NCBI RefSeq assembly: GCF_008033135.1 | Contig: NZ_CP041335.1 | Span: 3,167,925-3,231,924, forward strand | From: Chitinolyticbacter meiyuanensis | GTDB taxonomy: Bacteria > Pseudomonadota > Gammaproteobacteria > Burkholderiales > Chitinibacteraceae | DNA length: 64,000 nt | Reading direction: 5' to 3' | Shown: piece by piece, positions 53,133-61,394 of the stretch | How the letters are laid out: each line of letters opens with the position of its first letter | How positions within the stretch are numbered: position 1 is the stretch's first letter | Program-made: the position numbers and the translations under genes | The notes under the pieces: generated by a model | Told to the model about the DNA's origin: nothing | Seen by the model: the letters and a program-made list of their open reading frames with translations, nothing else | Database searches by the model: none

Positions 53133-55009
53133 GCGTATTCCCCGGTGGTCGGCAGATGCCGCTCGAACTTCCATTGCGAGATGCGGCGCGGTTCGAACTT
53201 GAGCCGGCCGGTCAGATCGAGCCGGCTGCCGTTCTCGCTCGCTTCGTCCGGTTCGGGCGCGAGCCGGGCCTGCTCGTGCAGCACGCCGGCAAGGCCGATC
53301 AGCGGCCCCATCGCCAGCTTGGCATCCATGTCGTCGCGCACCTTGATCGCCTCGGCGGTATGCAGCGGATTGGGCACGCCCGGTACCAGTTCGCGCGGGT
53401 GGCCGGCGGCTTCGGCAATGGCATGCGGCAGCGATTGCGGCTGGTTGTCGCCGGCCACGGCGAGCAGCTCGGCGCGTACGTCGTCGCCGTCGTAGGTGAC
53501 GCCGCCGAATTCGAAGGTCGCCGCCTCGACATCGATGGACAGCTGGCCATCGATGCCCACCGCCGGCGGGATCGCCGACAGCTCGGCCAGCATGCCGCCC
53601 TCGAACTTGAAGCTCGGCAGGATGCAGAACTTGAACGCCAGCAGGAACCACAGCTGGAAGATGAACACCACGATGGGCAGGAAGATGCTGAGCACGAACA
53701 GCGCGACGATGGTGATCAGCGGGATCGAGAAATGGCAGATCTGCCCCGGCCCCATGCTGCCGCCGCTGACGGCGCCACCTTCCACCTGCGGCGTCAGCGC
53801 CTGCGGCTGCACGAACTTGATCGGCGAGAGCTGGCCGATCGGCCGCGCCAGCGCCTGTGCTGCCAGTTCCGCCAGGTTGGGCATCTGGATGGTGACAGGC
53901 CGGTTGGCGCTGCCCACGGTGTCGAACTGCGGTGCCAGTCGATATGGCGGCGTTGCTTCGCTCCAGGTCAGCGCACCATCGCAATCGGGCGCGCGCACAT
54001 TGAGCCCCGCCATCGGGCAGCAGCAATCGTGGCGACGGAAGAAGGTGCGGATCTCGTAGAGGCTGCGCTCGTCGAAGCGCGCATCACCGGCGTTGGTGGT
54101 CTCGAAGGCCGAGGTCGGGACCACGCCGAAATACAGCGCGCGCCCGCTCGCCGAGTGATCGGTGATCTTGGGATCGGCGAACACCCGGTAGAGCGGGAAC
54201 CAGGCCTCGGTGAGCTGCTGCGGTGTTTCTTCCACCAGCTGCCAGCGCCCCACGCCCTTGTGTGCGCCGGGCACCCAGCCCTCCACGTAATCGGCGATGC
54301 CGTTGGCGTGCTGCCAATCCGCGATGGCCTGACGGCGGGTGTCGACCTCCGCGAGCGCCGCGTCGTGTTTGGCATCGAACTCGCCGCGGCTCCTGAGCCG
54401 GGCATTGCGCGCGGCGCGCGCCTTGGCGGCGTTGGGCCGCACCGGGATGGTTTCGTCGAGATCGGCCAGCACCGCCTGCGCGGCGATCAGGTCGCGCAGC
54501 AATCGGGTACCTTCGCTGGAAAGCGCCTGGGGCACCGCCAGCCGCCGCCGCCGCACCACGAAGCCGGCCTGGCAAATTTCGCTGGCCGGCACCGAAGGCA
54601 GGCCGTGGGTGTCGCAATGCAGCTCGCACACCACCATGTAGTGCCGTGCATGCGCCGGCAGGAACAGCTTGCGCGTGCTGGTAGGCACCAGCTTGGTCTG
54701 GCGCAGGTCGGTCGCCGCATCGCCCGGCTGCGCCGGCGAGCCATCGGAGCGGGTCGGGAAGAAGGCAGCCAGCCGGCCCGGCAGCCGGCCTTCGGTGACC
54801 TGCACGTAGTCGATGTTGTAAATGACGTCGTCGTTGTCGAACACCAGCGAGTGCTGCGGATCGCGGATGAACTCGTTGACGAAGTCATCGGAGGCAAACT
54901 TCTGGATGGCTGGCTTCAGGTGCTGCTTGCCGGATGCGGGCACGCCCGCCTTGTCCCAGCGGTACCAGGGCGCGGTGATCAGCCAGGGATGGTGGACGGT
55001 GGCTACCAT
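53129..55009 (-). CDS. eCIS baseplate-region protein with internal hydrophobic segment
   Basis: 626 residues. The start M-V-A-T-V-H-H-P at 55009 overlaps the spike gene by seven bases. A coiled-coil/linker region near 170-220 precedes R-H-D-C-C-C-P-M-A-G. Near residues 430-470 is a long hydrophobic run (S-I-P-L-I-T-I-V-A-L-F-V-L-S-I-F and F-I-F-Q-L-W-F-L-L-A-F) able to span a membrane. A soluble tail component with a membrane-like helix is unusual. No family can be named. The end of the gene is coupled to gp25. Confidence 0.65.
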   Translation of the reverse strand: MVATVHHPWLITAPWYRWDKAGVPASGKQHLKPAIQKFASDDFVNEFIRDPQHSLVFDNDDVIYNIDYVQVTEGRLPGRLAAFFPTRSDGSPAQPGDAATDLRQTKLVPTSTRKLFLPAHARHYMVVCELHCDTHGLPSVPASEICQAGFVVRRRRLAVPQALSSEGTRLLRDLIAAQAVLADLDETIPVRPNAAKARAARNARLRSRGEFDAKHDAALAEVDTRRQAIADWQHANGIADYVEGWVPGAHKGVGRWQLVEETPQQLTEAWFPLYRVFADPKITDHSASGRALYFGVVPTSAFETTNAGDARFDERSLYEIRTFFRRHDCCCPMAGLNVRAPDCDGALTWSEATPPYRLAPQFDTVGSANRPVTIQMPNLAELAAQALARPIGQLSPIKFVQPQALTPQVEGGAVSGGSMGPGQICHFSIPLITIVALFVLSIFLPIVVFIFQLWFLLAFKFCILPSFKFEGGMLAELSAIPPAVGIDGQLSIDVEAATFEFGGVTYDGDDVRAELLAVAGDNQPQSLPHAIAEAAGHPRELVPGVPNPLHTAEAIKVRDDMDAKLAMGPLIGLAGVLHEQARLAPEPDEASENGSRLDLTGRLKFEPRRISQWKFERHLPTTGEYA

Positions 55010-55671
55010 ACGTTGCCCGCCCCGGGGGTATAGCTCGGCGACACGACGGACTGGGTGATCAGCGTCTGGCACGTCACCGTGCCATCGCAGGTCACCATCG
55101 GCGCGTGCACGTTCACGGCGCTGGCATTGACCTCCACCGTGGCATTGGCGGTGATCGTCACCTGCCCGGCGATGTTCATTTCGATCTTGCAGCCATTCGA
55201 ATGCTGTAGCGTCACCTGCTGCGCCGCATCGTCCAGCACCAGCTGGTGGCCGCTCTCCATCGATACGGTCACCTTGGCCGCGCCGTCGGTGTCGTCGAAC
55301 TCTAGCAGGCTGCCACTGCGTGTCTTCAAGAGCCGCTTGTTGTTGGCCGCCTGTGGTGCTTCGGGCAACGCTTCCTTGCCGTTCCACACCGCGCCGACGA
55401 TGTAGGGCCGCTCCAGCACGCCCGCTTCGAAGGCGACGATGACCTCGGTATCGACCGAGGGCAGGATTTCCCAGCCCTGGTCGTCGTCGGCGTAGAGCGT
55501 CACCAGTCGCGCCCAGGCCTTCACATCCGCGCCGGCATCACCCAGCCAGGGAAAGCTGACCTGGATGCGGCCGACGTTCTCCGGATCGACGATGTCGAGA
55601 ACGATGGCCGGATAGAGGCCGAACAGCCGCTTGCCGGGAAAGCCGCCATCGAAGCGATCGAAATCGATCAT
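55003..55671 (-). CDS. Baseplate spike protein (gpV/gp5-like, Afp8 C-terminal part)
   Basis: 222 residues. It has an OB-fold (L-Y-P-A-I-V-L-D-I-V-D-P-E-N-V-G-R-I-Q-V) and W-A-R-L-V-T-L-Y-A with G-W-E-I-L-P-S-V-D-T-E-V-I-V-A-F-E, then a beta-helix-like tail of alternating V/T/N repeats. It would be the central spike under the baseplate. In Afp8 the hub and spike are fused; here hub (next gene upstream) and spike are split, with a four-base overlap. Confidence 0.92.
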   Translation of the reverse strand: MIDFDRFDGGFPGKRLFGLYPAIVLDIVDPENVGRIQVSFPWLGDAGADVKAWARLVTLYADDDQGWEILPSVDTEVIVAFEAGVLERPYIVGAVWNGKEALPEAPQAANNKRLLKTRSGSLLEFDDTDGAAKVTVSMESGHQLVLDDAAQQVTLQHSNGCKIEMNIAGQVTITANATVEVNASAVNVHAPMVTCDGTVTCQTLITQSVVSPSYTPGAGNVW

Positions 55672-56747
55672 GCGGCCTCCAGCGTGGCGCGTTCGGCCTC
55701 GAACAGCGTGCGATGGCCATCGACCAGGTCGTAGCTGTGGCGTACCCGGGTCACGTAGTAACCGGTGCCGTCGAACGGTGGGGCCACCCGCTGCAGCGAG
55801 ACCTTGCTGCCCACCATCAACTGCGGCGTGCCGTTGGTGATCGCCCGCACCCGCACAAAACCACGCGCCCGGCGCAGCATCTCCGCCTTGGCCCAGGCCC
55901 GCGCCGATTCGGCATCGTGCGGCACCTCGCGGGTGCGCCAGCTCGGGTAGTCGCCGAGCCCGGCCAGCGCCTCGCTGCCCAGGCGCCCCTGCGGCGCCTC
56001 GCCACGCACGGCGGTATCGGCTGCCTCCTCGTCGATGCCATCACGCTCGGCCACGTCGTAGCCCGCCACATGCACGGCAGCGCGCTGGTGCGCGAGATCG
56101 GCACGCACGTCGAGCTGCAGGATGTCGGCGCCGTTGACCAGTTCGACCTCGGTGCCACCACGCTTGTCACGCGTCTTGAAGCCCAGCTTGCCATCCGCCA
56201 CCCAGACCTCGGCCGCCATGAGCCGCGCCCGCTCGCGCAGGAAGGCAAGATCGCTCTGGTTGAACTGCTGCACCACCGCATAGGTGGGACCGTCGCAATC
56301 GACATCGGGGGTCAGGCCGTGCTCGCTGGCGATGGCCCGGGCAATGTCGGCATCGCTGACCTGCTCCCAGGTCTTGCAGCAGTGGGTGTGGCGCAACGCG
56401 GCCAGCGCATCCTCGGCGTAGATCAGCGCCTCGGGCTCCACGCCCTCGCGATAGCTCGCCTCGATGGCACTGATCTTGCCGTCGAACACTGTGCAGGCAC
56501 TGCCCTCCGGGCCGAGCGTCACTTCCAGCCGCAGGCCGAAATCGAACAGCGCGCCATCGAGATAGAGCAGTGCCTCGCCATCCTCGCCCTGCTTCGGCCC
56601 CCAGGCATTGAAACGTGCCACCAGCCGCTTCATGCCCTGGCCGTCCTCATCGATTTCGAGTCGCTTCAAGTCAAGCGACAGCGCCGCCTGCCGGGTGCCG
56701 GCGACGGTGAAGGTGGGCGTATTGGCCTGGAACAGGACGAGGGGCAT
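55668..56747 (-). CDS. Phage late-control D/gpD-like hub protein
   Basis: 359 residues. The N-terminal beta domain and K-T-W-E-Q-V-S-D-A-D-I-A-R-A-I-A, then Q-F-N-Q-S-D-L-A-F-L-R-E-R-A, are typical of gpD/gp27-type hubs and the N-terminal half of VgrG. It joins the tube to the spike. ATGA overlap with the spike gene. The start codon M-P-L-V-L-F was chosen because codons upstream are not family-like and overlap the next gene. Confidence 0.9.
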   Translation of the reverse strand: MPLVLFQANTPTFTVAGTRQAALSLDLKRLEIDEDGQGMKRLVARFNAWGPKQGEDGEALLYLDGALFDFGLRLEVTLGPEGSACTVFDGKISAIEASYREGVEPEALIYAEDALAALRHTHCCKTWEQVSDADIARAIASEHGLTPDVDCDGPTYAVVQQFNQSDLAFLRERARLMAAEVWVADGKLGFKTRDKRGGTEVELVNGADILQLDVRADLAHQRAAVHVAGYDVAERDGIDEEAADTAVRGEAPQGRLGSEALAGLGDYPSWRTREVPHDAESARAWAKAEMLRRARGFVRVRAITNGTPQLMVGSKVSLQRVAPPFDGTGYYVTRVRHSYDLVDGHRTLFEAERATLEAA

Positions 56748-56761
56748 GGCGTGGTTCCGGG

Positions 56762-56926
56762 CTAGTCGTCGTTGCCCCAGGCAGCGGTGCGCGCCGCCGC
56801 CTCCTCGGCCCGCTCCGCCTCGCGGCGCCAGGCCTCGGCCCGTTGCCACGGCTGCACCGTCTTGGGCTCTACCCCGGCGCCTTGCACCGAGACCTGGGTA
56901 TCGACTTCATCGATGAGGACGGGCAT
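56762..56926 (-). CDS. Small eCIS protein, DUF5908-like
   Basis: 54 residues, starting M-P-V-L-I-D-E-V-D-T-Q-V-S-V, the typical opening of DUF5908 proteins, followed by a charged helix W-R-R-E-A-E-R-A-E-E-A-A. It lies between the Afp7-like gene and the hub gene, with gaps of 15 and 14 bases, and is preceded by a GGAG-type ribosome site. DUF5908 proteins are small companions of eCIS operons and have no known role. Confidence 0.8.
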   Translation of the reverse strand: MPVLIDEVDTQVSVQGAGVEPKTVQPWQRAEAWRREAERAEEAAARTAAWGNDD

Positions 56927-56941
56927 GTGGTGTTGCTCCGG

Positions 56942-58258
56942 TCAGTGGCAGCCACAACCGCAATCGCCGGGATGACCGGGGCGGCTGACGCCAGCCCCCG
57001 TCGCCGCGGCTTGCGGCAGCGCCTGCCAGGCAGGCTGGGTGGGATTGGTCGAGGTCGGCGGCAGGCTGTCGCTGCGTTGTGCGGCCTGGCCGGTCAACAG
57101 GTTGGCGCGGGTTTCGACTGCGCCGCCGACCCGGTCGCGCAGTGGCACGTTGGCGCCGAAGCTGGTGGCGCGCGGATCGGCCCGCAGGCCGAATACCTGG
57201 TTACGGCTGCCGCTGGTGGCGGCAAGCTCGGCGATCGGATTGCCCTGGGCCTGCGCCTGGACCGCTGCACCGGCGAACGCTTGGCGCGCGGCGCGGCTGG
57301 CGGTGCCGGCAACTTCGGTCTGCAAGGTGACGGTACCGACGCCGACGCCGCCGGCCTGTGCCAGCGCGGTGCCCTGCGCGATGACCGCGCGCGCATCGTT
57401 GCCACTGCCGGCCAGGCCGAGCCGGCTAGCGGTGTCGCCCGCCGCCGCCGCGGCCGGGCGGCTGGCGAGGCCCTGCCCCGCCACCTTGGCAAGGCCGATC
57501 TCGGTGCCGGCAGCAAGGCGCAGCGGATCGGTCACACCGGCGGCCAGTGCGCGCCAGGCTGTCGGATCGAGCCCCTGGCGTTGGGCGAACTGCACCAGGC
57601 TTTCGCCATCGAGCGCACGCGCCACCGCGCTGTTCAGCTCGGAGATGGCGCCGTTCATGCCGGACAGCGCGTTGGACAGCGGATTGTTGGCCAGCCGCCC
57701 CAGCGCGTCGCTCAGCGCACCGCCGATGCCCGGCAGGTCCGGCGTGGCGGCGCCGGGCGCCGGAGCGCCGGCAGTATCGATGGCGCCGGGGCCGGAACGC
57801 TGGAACTGGTAGTTCGGGTCCTGCGCCTTGATGGTGAGGCCGACCTTGGCCCGCAGCGGCGTGCCATCGGCGGCGAAATGGTCGAGATCGAGGTTGAAGC
57901 TTTCAACGAGGCCGTCGAGCTGCAACTGCGCCCATTCGAAACGCACCCGCGGCGGCTGCTCCTCGCCTTCCTTGGGCTTGATGAAGTACTCGATCTTGCG
58001 CGTGCGCTCGAACACCGGCACCGGGTTGTCGCTGTCGCCTTCGTCGGCGCTGTCGAACACCAGCTCCAGCGTAAGCGTGGTCGAGCCGGTTCCGACATAC
58101 TGGCGCGGCTGGCGCCCGCTCTGCTGGCCGCCTTCGCTACGGTTGGCGATCGCCATGCGCATGGAGGTGGGGTTGAACTGCACCGGAATGCGCTCGCCCA
58201 TCTCCCGGGCATTTTCACCGGTGGAAATCTCGACGAGGAAGGCTTTCTTCAGTTCCAT
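56942..58258 (-). CDS. Tube-baseplate adaptor (Afp7/CIS tube-type protein) with Cys-rich tail
   Basis: 438 residues. The N-terminal ~160 residues have I-P-V-Q-F-N-P-T-S-M-R and T-L-T-L-E-L-V-F-D-S, typical of the CIS tube-adaptor domain; a LysM-like segment follows near 215-260 (E-S-L-V-Q-F-A-Q-R-Q-G-L). The last half is Ala/Gly-rich and unstructured, ending in G-D-C-G-C-G-C-H, an unusual potential metal-binding tail. It would cap the tube at the baseplate. Confidence 0.85.
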   Translation of the reverse strand: MELKKAFLVEISTGENAREMGERIPVQFNPTSMRMAIANRSEGGQQSGRQPRQYVGTGSTTLTLELVFDSADEGDSDNPVPVFERTRKIEYFIKPKEGEEQPPRVRFEWAQLQLDGLVESFNLDLDHFAADGTPLRAKVGLTIKAQDPNYQFQRSGPGAIDTAGAPAPGAATPDLPGIGGALSDALGRLANNPLSNALSGMNGAISELNSAVARALDGESLVQFAQRQGLDPTAWRALAAGVTDPLRLAAGTEIGLAKVAGQGLASRPAAAAAGDTASRLGLAGSGNDARAVIAQGTALAQAGGVGVGTVTLQTEVAGTASRAARQAFAGAAVQAQAQGNPIAELAATSGSRNQVFGLRADPRATSFGANVPLRDRVGGAVETRANLLTGQAAQRSDSLPPTSTNPTQPAWQALPQAAATGAGVSRPGHPGDCGCGCH

Positions 58259-58266
58259 GGTCGCCC

Positions 58267-58824
58267 CTATTCCAGCCTCAGCCCTTCATGGGCCAGCTGG
58301 AGCTCCTCGATGGCAATCTCGCCGGTCTTGGCATTGAGCTCCGGCCCGCGCACCTTGAGCGGCAGCGCACGCTCGAAGCTCCAGGTGGCGACCACGTCGT
58401 TGCCGTTGGCCGCCAAAACCTCGATCACACCGTCGAAGCGCGGGATCGGCCGCCGGCCGGATACCACGGCCTGCAGCCATTGCCACAGTTCCTTCTGCAG
58501 CTCACCGCCTTCCGGGTGGAACATGCCGCGCTTCATGGTGATGGGGCTGTAGCGGGCACGCCCGGCGCGACGGATCACGCCATCGTTGCGGCCGCCCTCG
58601 TTGTACTCGGCCACGTCCATGCTGATTTCCAGCCCACTGATTTCCTGGAAGGCGCCATCGGGCGCACGGATCTCGTCGCCGCCACCGGCAGCCGGCGGCG
58701 CATCGAGCGCGGGCTCCAGCTCGCCGCTGGCCGGTGTCGGCACGGCGCCCGACACCGCCTCGGGGCTCGGCGAGAGCCGCACGCGGAAGCGGTAGCTGCG
58801 GACGAACAGCAGGTCGTCGGCCAT
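58267..58824 (-). CDS. Tail tube protein 2 (gp19/Hcp-like, Afp5-like)
   Basis: 185 residues. It has F-R-V-R-L-S, F-Q-E-I-S-G-L-E, T-M-K-R-G and I-E-E-L-Q-L-A-H-E-G-L, the end conserved in T4-gp19-type tubes. An Ala/Pro/Gly-rich insertion near residues 27-52 sets it apart from tube 1. It probably forms the first tube ring next to the baseplate. Only a two-base gap separates it from sheath 2. Confidence 0.92.
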   Translation of the reverse strand: MADDLLFVRSYRFRVRLSPSPEAVSGAVPTPASGELEPALDAPPAAGGGDEIRAPDGAFQEISGLEISMDVAEYNEGGRNDGVIRRAGRARYSPITMKRGMFHPEGGELQKELWQWLQAVVSGRRPIPRFDGVIEVLAANGNDVVATWSFERALPLKVRGPELNAKTGEIAIEELQLAHEGLRLE

Positions 58825-58825
58825 C

Positions 58826-60853
58826 TCAGTCCTCCAGCGTCAGCGTGCCGTCACCATCGCGGGTGAGGCGCAACACGATGAATTCCAGCGGCTCGGCCGG
58901 GCAGACGCCGATCTCCATCAGGAGCTCGCCGTTGTCGACGCGATACGGCGGATTGAGCACGTCGTCACAGCGCACGAAGAAGGCCTGTGCCTCGGTGGCA
59001 CCGCGCAATGCGCCCAGCCGGTACAGCCGGCGCAGCAGTACGATCACCAGGTGGCTCAGCTCGCTGCGCAACGCTGCGCCGTTCGGCTCGAACACCGCCC
59101 ACTGCATCTGTCGCTCCAGCACGCGGCGCAGCATCAGCATCAGCCGCCGCACCGAGAGCTGGCGCCACTCGGGCTCGGTGGAGAGCGTGCGCGCTGCCGA
59201 CAAGGTCACGCCGGCCGGCGCCTGCAGGAACACGTTGATGTGCGCCTGGTGCAGCGTGGCGTGCTCTGCCGGCGAAACCCTGGCATCGACCTTTACCGCA
59301 TCCAGCACCACCTCGTTGGCCGGTCCCACCTGCACGCCCAGCCGCAGCTCGCGGGCAGCGATCACCCCGGCCGCCACCGCCGAGGGCGGCACCCGCACCA
59401 GTGCGTCGCGCGCGTCATCGCTGCGCGCGACCGAGGGCCACGGGTGATAGGCGGCGGCAAAGGCAGTGGCGAAATGGCTGCGCCAGGCGACGATCTGCGG
59501 CACGGTCAGCCCCGGCGGCACATCGAGCAGGGCGATGTGTTCGCGCGTGGTCATCGCGAACTCCACCACCTGTTGCTGCAGCGCCACGATTTGCGCCAGG
59601 TCGCCAGGCAGGCCCGGATCGAGCACCAGTCCGGCCAGCGCATCGGCCAGGTCGCCCTGCTCGGGCGGTGGTGGCAACACCAGGCAATCGGCGAACTCCG
59701 GGCCGGCGAGTGACTCCTCGAACACGGTATCCACCGGCGGCAAGGCGCGCGGCTGGTACAGGTCGGGTACGCAAAGCTGGGTGACGTCGGCAATGTGGTA
59801 CAACGTGTAGATGCCGGCAAAACGCGCCTCGTCCGCCAGCGGATCCCAGCCGGCATCGAAGAAATCGGCGTGCACCAGATCGGGCCAGCGATCCTCGCCG
59901 CCCTGGAACGCACCGCTGCTGGCCGGTGCCAGCGTGGCATCGAGCGGCGCGATCCGCGTGCCGGCCCAATCCCAGCCGGGCCAGGCCAGCGTCGATTGCT
60001 GGGCGATCACGGTGCCGAGCCAGCGCGGGTGCTCCACCGACAAGCCGAGCGCGACGAAGCGCTCGTGGCGGCCAGCACCATCGCCGAGGCTCAGTTCGCC
60101 CTCCACCTGCTCGATCGCGACCAGTTGCTCCCGCGCGAACACGCCGCCGCCTGCGCCGGGCAGCGCAGCCGACAACGTGGCGACACGCACGCGCCGTGGC
60201 TGCTGCGCGTCGCCGACGGTGGCGATGCTGTCCACCCAGCGCAGGTGGCGGGTGCCGTCGGACAGGCGCAACCGCAGCAGTGCGCCGATCATCAGGGTGC
60301 TGCCGGTAGCGAGCTGCAGCGTGGTGTCGGTCAGCGCACTGGCTTGGCAAGGCGTGGCCTTGAACGCGAGCGCCAGCACGAGACCATTGCCCCAGCTGCC
60401 TTCGTTGCGCGCGCTGAACGCAAGCGGCGCGGCAAGGCCGATGAGCTCGCCGCTCGCCACACCGCTGGCCTCGGCTGGGCCACCGTAGTCGTGGACGATG
60501 CGCACGATATAGGCACGCGCGCCGCCCTGCTCGAAAAAGCTCGCCACCGCATAAGGCAACAACCCCGGCCCTTCGAAGCCGCCGAACAACGCGCGGTATT
60601 CGTCGAAGCCCTCGACCGGCACCGCCACGCTGCGCAGCCGCGGCCGGTCCGGATCGCACATCGTCCAGTCGGCGGCATGCGCAGCCGTCTCGTCGGTGAG
60701 CGGCACGCGGCACGGCCCGCGCGGCGCCACGCCGACGAAGGCGCAGACGTCGAGCCGCTCGCCGGTGAGCCGCCGCACCGGCTCGGGCGGCAGCGTGTAG
60801 ACGCCGGGGGCGCCACGTGCAATGCGGTCGAGTACGGCATCGAGCGCGGGCAT
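58826..60853 (-). CDS. Contractile sheath protein 2
   Basis: 675 residues. The N-terminal G-A-P-G-V-Y and G-F-D-E-Y-R-A-L-F-G-G-F, and the C-terminal core R-V-L-E-R-Q-M-Q-W-A-V-F-E-P-N-G, then Q-A-F-F-V-R-C-D, V-D-N-G-E-L and P-L-E-F-I-V-L-R, are the sheath signature. It is longer and more divergent than sheath 1. Several eCIS carry two or three sheath paralogues (Afp2-4), with the divergent ones at the baseplate end. Confidence 0.94.
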   Translation of the reverse strand: MPALDAVLDRIARGAPGVYTLPPEPVRRLTGERLDVCAFVGVAPRGPCRVPLTDETAAHAADWTMCDPDRPRLRSVAVPVEGFDEYRALFGGFEGPGLLPYAVASFFEQGGARAYIVRIVHDYGGPAEASGVASGELIGLAAPLAFSARNEGSWGNGLVLALAFKATPCQASALTDTTLQLATGSTLMIGALLRLRLSDGTRHLRWVDSIATVGDAQQPRRVRVATLSAALPGAGGGVFAREQLVAIEQVEGELSLGDGAGRHERFVALGLSVEHPRWLGTVIAQQSTLAWPGWDWAGTRIAPLDATLAPASSGAFQGGEDRWPDLVHADFFDAGWDPLADEARFAGIYTLYHIADVTQLCVPDLYQPRALPPVDTVFEESLAGPEFADCLVLPPPPEQGDLADALAGLVLDPGLPGDLAQIVALQQQVVEFAMTTREHIALLDVPPGLTVPQIVAWRSHFATAFAAAYHPWPSVARSDDARDALVRVPPSAVAAGVIAARELRLGVQVGPANEVVLDAVKVDARVSPAEHATLHQAHINVFLQAPAGVTLSAARTLSTEPEWRQLSVRRLMLMLRRVLERQMQWAVFEPNGAALRSELSHLVIVLLRRLYRLGALRGATEAQAFFVRCDDVLNPPYRVDNGELLMEIGVCPAEPLEFIVLRLTRDGDGTLTLED

Positions 60854-60931
60854 GGCGCGGCTACCCGGCCAGCCCGGCGTGGGCCGGGCGGCAACGGTCG
60901 ACGGGAACGAGACGCTTCATGGCGGCGGGCC

Positions 60932-61381
60932 TCAGGCGTACTCGATGCCTTCGTGGGCGAGCTGGATCTCCTCCATCGCCACCTCGCCACCGCCCTTGGC
61001 GGCCAGCGTCGGCCCGGTCCACTTCTTGATCTGCGCATTGCGCAGCGAGAAGGTGGCCACCGGCTGGCGGGCTTCATCGAGCAGCGTGATCGTCACCGTG
61101 CGCGGCTCGTACTGGCCCTCTCGCACCCGCTTGTACCACTCGAACAGATCAAGCGATCCCAAGAGGCCGCGCTTGAGCGTCACATCGTCGTTCTTGAAGG
61201 TGTTGGCGATCTTGCGCACCGTGTTCACCGGCTCGTTGCCATTGCGGTATTCCGAGTAGTTGATCTCGGACCCGAGGCCGCTGACGTCGGAGAAGCCGCC
61301 GACCACACTGGCCTCGTCGGAACCGCCGAGCGAGACCAGGTAATTGAAGGCGCCATAGGGGTTGTTGCGGAACGTAGCCAT
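60932..61381 (-). CDS. Tail tube protein 1 (gp19/Hcp-like, Afp1-like)
   Basis: 149 residues, the canonical tube size. It has N-P-Y-G-A-F-N-Y-L-V-S, G-F-S-D-V-S-G-L-G-S-E, T-L-K-R-G-L and M-E-E-I-Q-L-A-H-E-G-I-E. It would form the main inner tube that carries cargo. It is preceded by sheath 1 at 13 bases and followed by sheath 2 after 78 bases. Confidence 0.95.
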   Translation of the reverse strand: MATFRNNPYGAFNYLVSLGGSDEASVVGGFSDVSGLGSEINYSEYRNGNEPVNTVRKIANTFKNDDVTLKRGLLGSLDLFEWYKRVREGQYEPRTVTITLLDEARQPVATFSLRNAQIKKWTGPTLAAKGGGEVAMEEIQLAHEGIEYA

Positions 61382-61394
61382 GGTTTACGTCTCC

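Noticed and set aside
60861-60920. A 19-codon minus-strand frame just before sheath 2
   Set aside because: Too short and without family resemblance; it may be a chance frame, though a leader peptide cannot be excluded.
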